Notes: generated from the letters alone by a model not told the origin. A stretch of DNA of 64,000 bases from Ardenticatenaceae bacterium (GCA_020634215.1 JACKCD010000021.1:32104-96103), one strand, 5' to 3'. Positions 50,586 through 61,321 are shown, numbered from the stretch's first letter. Numbers and translations: made by a program.

Positions 50586-53372
50586 TTAGGGCATGGCAGG
50601 TGTGACGGTGAGGGGTGTGTTGCCCATTTGGGCTGTCCATTCCGTTGGCGTGCCAAGTTTCACCCCTTCGGTGGTTAAGTACAGATTGGTGACGCGGTAG
50701 CGGTATTGCTGTGCATCTTGCTGGAGCAGCCAGGGGAGCAGCGGCATTCGCAGGGTGGCGGTGGTGGCGAGTTGGTCGGGGGTGAGAATAACGGCCGTTT
50801 CCGGTTCAAACTCCACCCGCACCCCAGCTAACTGAGCCATGCCGTCCGGCGGCGGGCTGTTGAAAAAGGCGGCATCCATGCTCACCGACAGGTCAAAGGT
50901 ATGGCTGGTGTACCCTTCGTTAAACATAAGCAGCGGCCAAAGCTGGGCGTGGTTGACCAGCACCGTGCTTTCCAGCAGTGGCGTGATGTCGGCAACGGGG
51001 CCATCGTTGGGGGCAACCAGGTATTCAATGACCACGGTTTCGCCGGGCTGGACGGTGGCGCTGCTGTTGGTGGTGCCATCAGGCAAGATGAGGTGCTGCG
51101 GGTAGGCGAAGCGGGTGCCGACCTGCACCCCATAGAGGCTGCTGATGAGAACGGGGCTTTCGATGTGGTTGGTAAGCTGGACGCGGTAGCGGCCGGGCTG
51201 GCCGTCTACTGGCCCCAGGAAGTTGCGGTCAAACAGTTGTCCTAGCGTTTGGGTTAGCGACAGCTCAACGGGGATGTCGGCGGCGGTGCCGTCGAAGAGG
51301 GTGGCCTGCACCATGCCCGCCAGCCCAAGCCCGGCCGGGCTGCGGAAGCCCAGCATGACACGCTCAAATTCGGTGTCGCTGAGGGTGACGCTGTGGCGGA
51401 TGCCTTCGTCAAAACTGATGGCGGCCTCCTGGGTGATGGGTTGGGGGTCGCCATTAGCGGCATCGAGCGGCAGGTTGAGCAGCAGGGTGCTGCTGGTGGG
51501 GTTGAGGGCGGTGAAGCGGGCTTCGCTGCCATATTTTTCCTGGGCGATGTTGAGCAGCCGTTGGTCAATTTGGGGCTGGACGTGGAAGGTGAGTTCAACC
51601 TGGTAGAGCAGTTGCTCTTCGGCCAGCACGTTTTGGAAGAGGAGCATCAGGTCGGGTTCGTAGGGGGCATCGGCCACGCGGGCCAGTTGGAACGCCTGCG
51701 GCTCGTAGTAGATTTGGTCGCGCAGGGTGGAGTCGCGGTAAAAAGTAATGGTGTCGCCCTCGAACAAGATGTCGTCGGGGAGGAGGATGTGGTTTTGGGA
51801 AGGGTTTTGCGGCGCGTCGAAGACATAGGCATGGGTGGTGGGGTCGAAGCGGAAGGGGGCAAGAAGCTGGATGGCTTCGGCTGGGACGCGGATGAGGGCG
51901 GGCTGCTGGGGGTCGTTGGGGTTGGTGTAGATGCCAGCGGGCAAGGCTGGCCGCCGCACGCTGCCCCAGTCAATGGCGTAGTCGCTGTTGCGGATGATGT
52001 CGAGGATGGCGGGGTTGGCGATGAGGCTGGTGTTGATGGTGGTTGGGGGGAGAGAAACGGCCGTTTCCATTGCCCCCAAATTTGCCAAAATTGCGCTGAG
52101 GTTGCTGTTGAGAGCAATAGAACTGGTGGTCGCTGCTGTGGCACTGGTGGCGATGTTACCCCAATTGATATTACCGATGACAGCGGTAGATGGGGTGGTG
52201 AGGTTGAGAGAACGGCCGTTCATACCGCTCAAACGCCCCGACCAACGAGCAAACTGCCGCCAGGTGTAGTAGCCGACGGTGCCGCTGCTGCGAATTTCCA
52301 GTTGGGCATCAAAGGCGGGGTCGGTGAGGATTTGGTAGAGGCGGTCGTACTCTTCGACCTGGTAGATGGGGAGGCGGCAGTGCCAAACGCCGTTTTCGTT
52401 TTCGTTTAGCGCCCCCAGCGGCTGCCACAGCAGCGGGCTGGTTTGCGGTGCGTCGGCGCGGCGCAGACGGTAGAAGTCGGTGCGGTCGGTACGGCCGTCG
52501 TTGTCGGCGTAGTCGTTGACCACCGTCGCTTCCAGTTCGTCGCCGTCGGGACGGACGGTGATGTGGGTTTTCTTGAAGCCAAAGTTGTAGGAACCCCAAA
52601 GCTGGTCGGCTCCGGCGGTGACGGGCGCAGCGGGGATTTCGCCCCAGTCGCAATCTTGGGGGTGGCATTTGCCATAGCCGCGGGAAACTGTAGCCCGCGT
52701 CGTTTACGATGGTGAGGCGGGTCATGCCGCTGGTATTGGGGGTCTACGTTGACCCAATCGCCAGCGAGGGTGGATGGCTGGCGGCGATGGCAAAGGCGGT
52801 AGCCGAGGTGGCGAGCCACGGCTGGTGGGGATGGCTGGCGGCTGGCTTGCCCAGTGAGTTAGGGCGCGGAGGCGGGCTTGCTGTAGCCGGTGTCGGTAGC
52901 GATTTGCTCGATGAGTAGCCTTGGTGGTCAGGGCTGAAATTGAACTATGTGTAGCGGTTTTGAATGTCGCGCCATTTTGCTTCACGATACGGTTCAATAA
53001 ATTGGGGGCAGGTTGGGGAGTGAGTTTGAGGGTGAACCAGCCGAGGGGCCGTTGGGGTCGTCGCTGGCTTGCGCCATTTGAGGGCGGTATAACGGCCGTT
53101 TTGGCGTGTAGCTCATATTCCGGCAAATAAAACCAGGTGGTGTCGTCGGCCGAGGAGGTGCAGAGGCGTCGCCGGGGATGGTGGTGCTGTCGGGTGAGAC
53201 GGGGACTGGCTGTTCGGTTTCATTGCCGCTGACTAGTCCTGTTGCTGACATGATGGCGCGAAGGAGTTCGCGGTTGGCGGCGAGTCACCGCGGGGTAGGC
53301 GATGGTCGGGATTAGGGGTGACGATGTAGAGGGCGGTGGCTGATTAAGCTTCACTAAAAGTGAGTTGGGCAT
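50586..53372 (-). pseudogene. Array gene F: large protein, 5' part broken by frameshifts
   Basis: From 52700 down to 50586 a good frame gives 650+ residues, with a domain GYGKCHPQDCDWGEIP ... YNFGFKKTHITVRPDG, resembling a small Cys-containing module found in other secreted Chloroflexota proteins, then beta-rich repeats (LRDQIYYEPQAFQLARV, YQVELTFHVQPQIDQ). Upstream, pieces in changing frames (TRLTIVNDAGYSF; VNVDP; WFYLPEYELHA; LLRAIMSATGLVSGNE; TALYIVTPNPD) continue the same protein to a likely ATG at 53372 (MPNSLLVKL). It would be about 920 residues and is the first gene of the array. The frameshifts belong to the damaged block described below. Confidence 0.6.
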
Positions 53373-53834
53373 GACAGACATTTCTCCGATACGGGGCAAG
53401 CGTTACCGATACACTGCTGGTGGCGTTGCCCGTTACGTACTGTTGATTCCGCTACGTTTTGAGGCGGGCTGCTGTGATGGTGATGTTAAGCGATAGGAAA
53501 TCTGCCGTTAATTTCGATCGCTAATTGTTTGGTGCCGTTTGATGAAAAATGATGGACAGGGGGTGAGTGATTCTTCCTGAGAGGTTGTTTTTACGTTTTT
53601 TCACAAATGGATGGGGAAGTGTGCGGCATTTGCTCCTCTACACGAAATACTGCCAAAGCAATTGGTTTACGGTAAAATCATTCAAAGACAGTGGTTAACG
53701 GACGTTAATTGCTGTGAGCAAAGAACCGGCATCGTTTTGGGGATTAGGAGATTGGAGCGATTGAGCGTTCATCTCCCCTGTGGAGGAAACGAGTGTTTTG
53801 GGTGGGTGGATAACCTAAATGCTTGAGGTTTGGT
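53373..53834. other. Gap upstream of the array, no gene seen
   Basis: About 460 bases, AT-richer, with no protein-like frame on either strand. The array's promoter is expected here. The region belongs to the damaged block, so motifs cannot be trusted. Confidence 0.35.
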
Positions 53835-55160
53835 TTATGTGTGTTGCACACCTACACGAAATTTTCTCAAACAAGCCATAACGTAACTGAACTTATTAGT
53901 AACAAACTCAAGGAGCACCTCAGGGCGAGCCTTGGTGGCCTGCTTCCACCATAGCTTGTGACAGCTGTATGCCAGAGAGCAGACCGAGAATGCTAAATCC
54001 GCCAACGAGAGGAGAATTGTGCCGTTAAAATTTGCCCGACAATGGTGCCGAGTATCGTGAGAGTAAGGTGGATAATGAAGCCAATGACTGCTGGTAATCT
54101 GGGCACCTCGGCAAATGTGGCCGAGGGTTCCATAGCGAGAGCAATTGAGGCCAAGCAAACAACATGCCAATGGTAAAGAAGATAATGATAAAGTAATGGT
54201 GGCGTCGCCAGCGGAGCTACCTTGTGTGAGGGCAAAGAGGAATATGAGGAGGAGAGGGTGGTGTTGACCAGCAGGGCGCGCAGGACTGAGGTTTCATGCC
54301 ATATTGGAGGACGAACGCCACGTTTAGGATAAGAAGCCGCACCGCTACCAAAATGGCCACAACGTCGCAAAATAGAGCGGAAACCGTTCTCCGGCCCATA
54401 AGTTTGCTGAAAAATTTGCTGAGCCGGAGCAGGCATGAGAAAGGCACCATAGACAAACCCAGCTGTTATCGTGCAGTCAAAAGCCATGCGGTTGGTTAGC
54501 ACTTCAGCAAAGGGGCATTGGCGCAGGCGCATCACGGTAAAGGGAACGCGTCGCTCAGGCGGGTGCCGTTTTGCTGCCGGATGGCGAACCAGATCGAGAG
54601 ACGATGATCGCCAGCAGCAGGTATATAGTACAAAAATGTCGCCAGCGACCAAGAGAACAATTGCTCGGCCGATGGAGGAGCAATGATGGGGAATGAGAAT
54701 AAAGACTATGACAAAGGACATAACCTGCGCCATGCCACGCCCTTCGTACTGATCGGCATTAGCGCCAAAAAGTGACACTGTAGCCAGCCACGCCCATCCC
54801 TGCAAAACGGCTGATTAGCATGACTTGGAAGGGGGGGGAAATGGCGAGCAGGCAGCCAAGCATAAAATGAGAAAGCTGGGTGAGCATGGCTGGCTGGTGG
54901 CCGGTGCTGTCGGAAAAGTGTACCGCAGATAAGCTGCCCCAGTGCCATGCCGAAAAAAAAAAAAAAAAAAAAGAGGAGGGAGATGATGATTGGTTGTCAT
55001 TGGCTTGCTGTGCCCCTAATTCTAGCCCAATGGTTGATAGGGCGGGGAGCATGGCATCGGTGGAGAGGGCAACGAGGGCGATCATGGAGGCGGTGGAGGG
55101 CGGACGAATCTGCCAAACGAAGAGCGGTTTGCCGGAAGTTGGAAGTTGGTTTGTTTGACT
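53835..55160 (-). pseudogene. MFS transporter (Bcr/CflA drug-resistance type), frameshifted
   Basis: Pieces in three frames join into a 12-helix major facilitator: ALSTDAMLPALSTIGLELG (helix 1), MLGCLLAISPPFQVMLISRF, GMGVAG, VPFTVMRLRQC, ITAGFVYGAFL, QQIFQQTYG and a C-terminal ILGTIVGQ / NGTILLSLADLAFSVC. The order follows Bcr/CflA proteins throughout. At least six frame changes occur, and one helix is interrupted by the 20-A run at 54953. The boundaries are approximate. Confidence 0.65.
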
Positions 55161-55259
55161 GCGGTTTAAAAAGCTGTTGGTCGTTTGCCAAAGATGGTTG
55201 GGTTGGAAACAAATCTGGCCGTTTATTACATCATCTAGCTTACCACATAACAGGCGATC

Positions 55260-55421
55260 AAGCGCACTTCGATCGCTGATTTGCCTGGCTGGCACTGGGG
55301 GCACTGGTCTTGATCTCCTGCGGACGAAGCTACCGTCACCGCTGTTCACGGCAAAGCTGTTTCGCACGGCTTGTGGAATCGTTACCCGACTACGTTTGTG
55401 CGTTTTGATGGTAGGTGTCAT
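55260..55421 (-). pseudogene. Possible AbrB-type swapped-hairpin protein, fragment
   Basis: Starts ATG 55421 with AAAAGG 7 nt upstream. The first residues MTPTIKTHKRSRVTIPQAVRNSFAV resemble AbrB/MazE-type DNA-binding proteins (R-V-T-I-P-x-x-V-R then a G-D turn), written here as two stretches. The remainder is not recognised and the region is damaged, so this is tentative. Confidence 0.25.
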
Positions 55422-55523
55422 CGTTTGACCTTTTCTGAATTTCGTATGATCTGGATAATCGTGGTTTTATAGTATGAGAGGAGGGCCAGAACGGCCGTTT
55501 ATCCCCTACTCTCCCTACAACCC

Positions 55524-56774
55524 ATGAGTCAGTACAACTTGGTTTACCCACGACCGCTTTGGTCTCTCTTTATTCACTGGGGGCTATATGCCCTCCTGCC
55601 CGGCATGAATGGCTAATACGTAACCACGAACGCATCTCCAACGAAGCGTACCAAAATATTTTGATCGCTTCAACCCCGACCTCTAATACGATCCCGGAAG
55701 CGGGCGCAGCAGGCCAAGGCCGCCGGATGGAAATATGCGTTGTGCTTACCAGCAAGCATCACGACGGCTTTTTGCCCAGGGACCTGATCTCACCGACTAC
55801 AAAAGCCACCAACACCCCCTATGGCCGCGACCTCATTGCGCCTTACGTCGCCTTTCGCGCCGCCGACTAAAAATTGGCTTCTACCACTCGCTCATTGACT
55901 GGCACCACCCGATTATCCCGTTGACGGGCTGCATCCGTCGACCTGGCTTTTCGCCAGCAGGAAGCCGGCCGCGACATACTTCGTTACCGCGCCTATCTGG
56001 TACGGGCAAACGCGGAACTGCCTGCACCACATGGCAACTGGACGTCATCTGGTTTGACTTTAGCCACCCCTTGCCATGGATTGGGGGTTGGCCAAGGGGC
56101 AAGGCGCAACGATTGGCATTCAGAAGAGCTGCGCCAGCGATGGTGCGTGAACCGCAGCCAGGGGATTTTAGAGTCAACAACCGGCTGGATTTGCCCGGTG
56201 ATTTTTAGGAATGCCGACAGCACCAGCCGTTTGGCGCGGTGGAGGTGGACAAGGCGGGTGTGTGTGCTGTGCCAGACGCTCAACGGTTAGTATCACCGTG
56301 ACAATTTGAACTGAAATCGCCAGATGCTGATTCAAATGCTGGTGGATTACGGTGGCGAAGGACGGAAATGTGCTGTTGGAATGTGCCAAACGGCCGGGGA
56401 GAGTTCGAACCTCGTGCCAGCGAACGGTTGGCGGCGATGGGGAGGCTGCGGTTGCACGGTCGGGCGATTTATGGTTGTACTTCAGCGATTTTGTGGTTCA
56501 CAGATTGCCGCCTGGACGCAAAACGGCAAGTGCTCTATGTGCATCTGCCGCTCACCCGTTCCGCGATTTGCACCTGCCGGGGCTGGCGGGCAAAGTGGCC
56601 TATGCCCAATTTCTGCATGATGCGTCGGAACTGCTGTTAGTAATGAACATGACAATAATAACCCCGCGCACCATTGCGTCAGCGCGAATGCCGCCCAATA
56701 CGCTGACGCTGGAGCTGCCAGGTTCAGAAAAACCGGTTGTGGTGGTGCCGGTGGTGGAGTTGTTTTTGCGGTAA
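55524..56774 (+). pseudogene. Alpha-L-fucosidase (GH29), frameshifted
   Basis: Joined pieces give WFTHDRFGL / FIHWGLYAL, ERISNEAYQ, then AQQAKAAG, SKHHDGF, KATNTPYGRDLI, LKIGFYHSLIDWHH and WFDFSHPLP, in the order of family GH29, ending with ELPGSEKPVVVVPVVELFLR at 56774. Such enzymes hydrolyse alpha-L-fucosides by a retaining mechanism with an Asp nucleophile (WFD motif). The gene has a frame change every 50-200 bases. No signal peptide is evident. Confidence 0.65.
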
Positions 56775-56784
56775 AAACGGCCGT

Positions 56785-57650
56785 TTATGTCGCTACGTTG
56801 TACTCCGTTTGGGCATCAATCTGGCGTGGCGGCAATCTCCATTTCAGATTATTTATTTTTCTGGCGTCAGCCGGTGGGCGTGTAGAGGATGGGGAATCTG
56901 TCGTTAATGTCACTACCAAAAAACGCCACCACGTTTGTCACCGGCCGGTCGCGGGGGCGGGTAAGCGGCTAAAACCAGATGGAGGGTATCGCTGTCCGGC
57001 GGGTAAAGGTGGTCACGATGACCCGTCAAACGACAGGGCAAAAGCCAACATGCCCCCGGCCAGCAGCGCCGTGGCGATGTTGGGCAGCACCACATGGCGA
57101 AACGTTTGGAAGCCATCGGCACCTAAATCCATCGAAGCCTCAATTTGCGAACGGCCGAAACTGCCGAAAACGCGCCATACGCTGTTGCACGCACCACGCA
57201 AAAGGTGGCGTGCCCGATGACAATGGTCCAAAACGAAAACGACAAATTTAGCAGCCCCATCATGGAGCGCAGGGCGATGCCGGTGACGATGCCGGGCAGG
57301 GCGATGGGCAGCACCAGCAGGAAGGAGATCGCTTCCCGGCCAAAAAAGCGGCTGCGATAAACGGCGGCGGCGGCCAGCGTTCCCCAATATCAGGCCATGG
57401 TTGTAATGGAGTGCTACTCTGCACCGAGAGTGTGAGCGCCACAGGTCGGTGCGGTTCCAGGCCACGCCAAACCATTTGAGCGTTAGGCCTGGCGGTGGGG
57501 GAAGGTAAAGGCAGCTCTCATCAGTGGTGAAGGCGTGAGCATGACGATGTATAGCGCCGTGCAGCAGGAAAAGCAGCACGGCGATGGTTGCCAACTTGAG
57601 TGACCAAGGGCGGTGATTGAAGGTTAGAGCATCGAAAGCTCCCACCTTTC
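56785..57650 (-). pseudogene. potC: Polyamine ABC permease PotC, frameshifted
   Basis: Fragments in the expected order: AIHRHAHAFTTDESCLYLPPP (read as two short parts), LTLKWFGVAWN, SASMDLGADGFQTFRHVVLPNIA (permease EAA loop, read in parts) and LLAGGMLAFALSFD. It matches PotC-type permeases and is the last member of a potD-A-B-C order on the minus strand. The boundaries are approximate and the frame breaks repeatedly. Confidence 0.6.
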
Positions 57651-57659
57651 GTTCCCCAG

Positions 57660-58533
57660 TGATAAAACGGCCATGACAGCGATGGGGATCACGGTGAACG
57701 CCGTTGGCGGGGAATGTTGCCTGATGTACCCTGGTAGTTATAGACGGCCAGCCTGATGAAGGGCTTAAGTCGCTAATGACGGATGGGATGATGAAGCCGA
57801 GGGTGAGGGAGAAGGTGAAGATGGACAGCGACGATGCCGGGAAAGACGAGGGGGAGGCTGATGGGCGCAGGAGAAACGGACGTCCGCCCAAATCTCCCGA
57901 CGCATCAATCAGCGAATGGGGACGCGCTCCAGTGCCGCCTGAATGGGCAAAAAATCATGTAGGGGAGCCAAATATAGAGGAAGACGAGGAACAGCCCCAG
58001 CGATGGAAAAACCGATAGCGATTTAGCCACCGATGCCGGGCAGTCCCAGCACCCAATCCAGTGCCGGTTAGGGCCTGCCAGCGATAACCAGCTTAGTACC
58101 CCTTCCTTGCCAGAATCAGCTTCCAGGAGTAGACGTGGATGATGGTGGAGACCACAGCGGCAGCAAAATTGCCAGATAAAGAATGGCTTTGCCGCGCTGG
58201 GAGGCGTAGCGGACAACGTAGAAGGCGAGGGGGGAAGGCAGGGCGGCGGCAATGGTGACAGAAGGGCCATGCCGGTGGTGCGGAGCATAATGCCCAAATG
58301 GGAGGCGGTACCAGGTCGCGGTAGCTGTCGAGTGACAATTCGCGCACCATTTGCCCGGTGAAGTTGTTTGAGGTGGAAGAAGGATTGCAGCAGCAGTGCC
58401 AGCAGTGAGCCGACGTAGACGATGAGCATCCAAAATAGGGGTAGCTAAGCAGCAGAGCCACGCCGGGGCGTGTGTAGAGCGCGGTGGAAAGTCGTCGCCA
58501 GAGGGAGGGTTGTATTTCGGTTAAAGTGGTCAT
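57660..58533 (-). pseudogene. potB: Polyamine ABC permease PotB, frameshifted
   Basis: Begins ATG 58533 (MTTLTEIQPSLWRRLSTALY) and continues across frame changes through MLIVYVGSLLALLLQSFFHL, NNFTGQMVRELSLDSYRDL, HVYSWKLILA, LGLFLVFLYIWLPYMI and LTLGFIIPSV, which match PotB permeases. The next gene upstream is potA. The whole open frame is damaged by single-base indels. Confidence 0.6.
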
Positions 58534-58577
58534 GTTTGGAGAAGTAATGTCGTTTTACGACCGCTTCGCGTACAGTT

Positions 58578-58644
58578 GTCAGTAATCGGTAATCGGTTTG
58601 ACTTGTGACTGATTACTGATTACTGTTTACCGATTACTGATTAC
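58578..58644. repeat. R3 hairpin repeat, copy 5 (supplies a stop codon)
   Basis: GTAATCGGTAATCGG words with CTGATTACTGATTAC and CCGATTACTGATTAC. The last word holds the stop codon of potA (58641-58643). Confidence 0.85.
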
Positions 58645-59681
58645 TTTTCTGCCAACGGCCGATTAAATTCACGCGGCCAGACCAGCCGCACCTGTTTGCC
58701 CCGTGCTGACAGCACATCCATCGAGGTGGTGTCGAGATTTTGGGCAACAACGGCGATTTCGCTGCCGTTGTCGAGCCGGACGAGGTAGCGGGTGTTCATG
58801 CCGAGGTAGACGACTTCTTCGACGCGGCCGGTGGTGGTGCATTGGGTGGGGGAAACGGCCGTTTCTACCGCCACCAACCGTATTTTTTCTGGCCGCACGG
58901 AGAATGTTTGGGGGGAGCCGGTGAGAGAAACGGCCGTTTCTCCCTCCATCACATTCGATACTCCCACAAACGTTGCTACAAACCGCGTTGCCGGGTGTTC
59001 ATAAAGGGCAGCCGGGGAGCCAACCTGCTCAATTTTGCCCTGGTTAAACACGGCAATTCGGTCACTCATCGTCAGCGCCTCTTCCTGGTCATGCGTCACA
59101 AAAATAAAGGTAATGCCGACCTCGTGCTGAATTCCCTTTAGCTCCACCTGCATTTGCTGCCGCAGCTTGAGATCAAGCGCCCCTAGCGGTTCATCCAGCA
59201 GCAGCACCCGTGGCCGGTTGATGAGCGCCCGCGCCAGGGCGATGCGCTGCTGCTGCCCACCGGAAAGCTGCGACGGCTTCCGGTTTTGCAGCCCTGGCAG
59301 GCGCACCAGTTCCAGCATTTCGGCCGTTCGCCGCTCTCGCTCCGCCTTGGGTACCTTTTTGATCATCAGCCCATAGGCAATGTTTTCCCCCACTGTCATA
59401 TGGGGAAAGAGCGCATAATCCTGAAAAACGGTGTTGACATCCCGTTCATACGGCGGCAAATTGGTCACGTCTTGCCCATAGAGCTTGATCTGACCCGCTG
59501 AGGGCTGCTCAAACCCGGCAATCATCCGCAAGCAGGTTGTTTTGCCCGACCCCGATGGCCCCAGCAACGTGAAAAACTCACCGTCGTCAATCGTAAGGGA
59601 AACATGGTCAACGGCTTTTACATCGCCAAAAAGGCGACTTACATTGTGGAATTCAATTGCGGGTGAATTAGTTGTTGCCAC
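58641..59681 (-). CDS. potA: Spermidine/putrescine ABC transporter ATPase PotA
   Basis: A 346-residue import ATPase. Walker A is GPSGSGKTT (about 41), the Q-loop VFQDYALFPHMTV, the signature LSGGQQQRIALARAL, Walker B LLLDEPLGALD, and the TOBE-type C-terminal domain covers about 240-340. The GTG at 59681 gives MATTNSPAIEFHNVSR, the normal family start. The stop codon lies in repeat R3. Two close AACGGCCGTT motifs (58852-58940) both encode Glu-Thr-Ala-Val. Confidence 0.88.
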   Translation of the reverse strand: MATTNSPAIEFHNVSRLFGDVKAVDHVSLTIDDGEFFTLLGPSGSGKTTCLRMIAGFEQPSAGQIKLYGQDVTNLPPYERDVNTVFQDYALFPHMTVGENIAYGLMIKKVPKAERERRTAEMLELVRLPGLQNRKPSQLSGGQQQRIALARALINRPRVLLLDEPLGALDLKLRQQMQVELKGIQHEVGITFIFVTHDQEEALTMSDRIAVFNQGKIEQVGSPAALYEHPATRFVATFVGVSNVMEGETAVSLTGSPQTFSVRPEKIRLVAVETAVSPTQCTTTGRVEEVVYLGMNTRYLVRLDNGSEIAVVAQNLDTTSMDVLSARGKQVRLVWPREFNRPLAEK

Positions 59682-59742
59682 AATTATGTTCGGCTGAACC
59701 CACGCACTAGGGAGTTAACAATTTATTTGAGTAAGAAGTCTT

Positions 59743-59823
59743 GTCATTTCGACGAGTCTTCGAGGAGAAATCCCGTTTGCTTGGCTGTTGCCAACGGGAT
59801 TTCTCGGAAGACCTCGAAATGAC
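59743..59823. repeat. R4 long palindromic repeat, copy 3
   Basis: Same element and orientation as 9255-9335, between potD and potA. The central loop (GTTTGCTTGGCTGTTGCCAAC) differs from the other copies. It could affect expression of potA relative to potD. Confidence 0.85.
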
Positions 59824-59887
59824 ATATTTACCCGTTTATTTTGTTAACCTCAAGCTGTGTGGGTTCAGCCAATAAATTAAACAACCA

Positions 59888-61069
59888 TTAACGGCCGCCG
59901 ATGACAGCGACGTAGTTTGTTACCCATTCATGGTAGGGGACACATTCTTTGCCATCACCACAGTCGGCTACGGGCGTTTTCCAGAAGCTGATGCGGTCGA
60001 AGTTGTCAATGCCGTTGATTTGGCAACCTTCGGCGGTCAACAGTTCGTTGCCGTCACAGGCGGCCGGCACGGAAGGTACCGAGCCAAACCAAGCGGCCAA
60101 ATCACCCTGTAATTGCGTGTTGATAGAATGGTTGAGCCACATGTAGGCGCAGTTGGGGTGTTCGGCGTTGATGTGCATCATGGTGGTGTCGGCCCAGCCG
60201 GTGGCCCCTTCAACGGGAATGACGCTGGCGATGGGTTCACCGCTGAACTGGAGAATGTTGACTTGGAACGGCCAGGAGCTGGAGGCGGCCACACCCTCGT
60301 TGGTGAAATCATCAATTTGGATGAAAGCGTCGTGCCAGTAACGACCCACCAGTTTGCGCTGCTCCCGCAGTAAATTAAGGGCGGCATCAAATTGTTCCCG
60401 TGTCAGGGCATAGGGGTCTTCAATGCCGAGTTCGGGTTGATGGTATTTAAGGTAAAGGGCGGCATCGGCGATGTAGATGGGGCCATCGAAAGCCTGAACA
60501 CGCCCGGTGTTGGATTGCCCATCGGGGAGGGTCATTTCCTCAAAGACCACGTTCCAACTGTCGGGAGCAGCACCGGCGAAGGCTTCGGTGTTGTACATGA
60601 GGACATTGGAACCCCACTGGTAGGGGACACCATAATGTTTGCCGTCTACGGTGTGCCAGGCGGCACTTTGCAGCTTGGGTTCGATGGTTGACCACCCTTC
60701 GATGAGGTCGGTGTTGATTTCTTGCACCGTGCCGCCAGAGATGAGGCGGAGGCTGGCATCGCCGGAAGCGGTGACGAGGTCGAAGCCGCCTTCGTTCATG
60801 AGAGCCACCATTTCGTCGGAGGTGGCAGCGACTTTAACGCTGACGTTGCAGCCGGTTTCGGCTTCAAAATCTGTTACCCAGTCATAAGCGGGGTCGGTTT
60901 CGCCCCGTTCAATGTACCCGGCCCAAGCGACGATGGAGACGGCTCCTTCCCCTTCGCCAATTTCAGTCAGGGGGGCACCCGGTTCGGCAGTGCCGCCGCT
61001 GCTGCACGCAGCTAATAAGCTGATGAGTCCCACAATGAAAAACCAACGCACAATTTTTTTCGAGTTCAT
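59888..61069 (-). CDS. potD: Polyamine-binding lipoprotein PotD
   Basis: A 393-residue substrate-binding lipoprotein. The signal peptide MNSKKIVRWFFIVGLISLLA ends at the lipobox AAC (Cys about 22). The mature part follows the PotD/PotF fold: VSIVAWAGYIERGETDPAYD, GFDLVTASGDAS, GVPYQWGSNVLMYN (read as parts), and VNILQFSGEPIASVIP. It should capture spermidine, putrescine or a related polyamine for potABC. ATG 61069 has GAGGAGAAGG 2-3 nt upstream and matches the signal peptide start; earlier in-frame ATGs are disfavoured. Confidence 0.88.
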   Translation of the reverse strand: MNSKKIVRWFFIVGLISLLAACSSGGTAEPGAPLTEIGEGEGAVSIVAWAGYIERGETDPAYDWVTDFEAETGCNVSVKVAATSDEMVALMNEGGFDLVTASGDASLRLISGGTVQEINTDLIEGWSTIEPKLQSAAWHTVDGKHYGVPYQWGSNVLMYNTEAFAGAAPDSWNVVFEEMTLPDGQSNTGRVQAFDGPIYIADAALYLKYHQPELGIEDPYALTREQFDAALNLLREQRKLVGRYWHDAFIQIDDFTNEGVAASSSWPFQVNILQFSGEPIASVIPVEGATGWADTTMMHINAEHPNCAYMWLNHSINTQLQGDLAAWFGSVPSVPAACDGNELLTAEGCQINGIDNFDRISFWKTPVADCGDGKECVPYHEWVTNYVAVIGGR

Positions 61070-61282
61070 ATCCTTCTCCTCTCGGTTTGATAAATAAATA
61101 TTTGCGCTGTCTGTGGATGTTGTTATTGGCAGTTGCTCAGTAAGCATTTCCTCCTTGTATACGAAACTTGATTGTTTTGTTGATAAATAGTGTGGTGGGG
61201 TGATGAACGGCCGTTAAAAAAACCGCCCATTTAACAATCTCTAATGTAGCTGTATTTAGGCAATTTGCCTAGCTTTTTTGAT

Positions 61283-61315
61283 AAACCTCCGAGGCTTCAA
61301 AAACCTCGGAGGTTT
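61283..61315. terminator. Hairpin after the Na+/Ca2+ exchanger gene
   Basis: Perfect 12-bp arms AAACCTCCGAGG and CCTCGGAGGTTT around a 9-base loop, 6 bp after the gene end. There is no clear U-tract on the minus strand. Confidence 0.65.
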
Positions 61316-61321
61316 GGTCAG

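Noticed and set aside
51393..52409. A 338-residue plus-strand frame
   Set aside because: Shadow of array gene F; the translation is Gly/Val/Asp-rich without motifs.
34230..53372. Extracellular contractile injection system or phage tail locus
   Set aside because: No sheath, tube, baseplate, AAA+ or tape-measure features were recognised among the array proteins.
52690..58540. A true pseudogene island
   Set aside because: Uniform damage over unrelated genes with sharp edges and a 20-A run favour sequence error; kept as a caution in the annotation rather than a biological claim.
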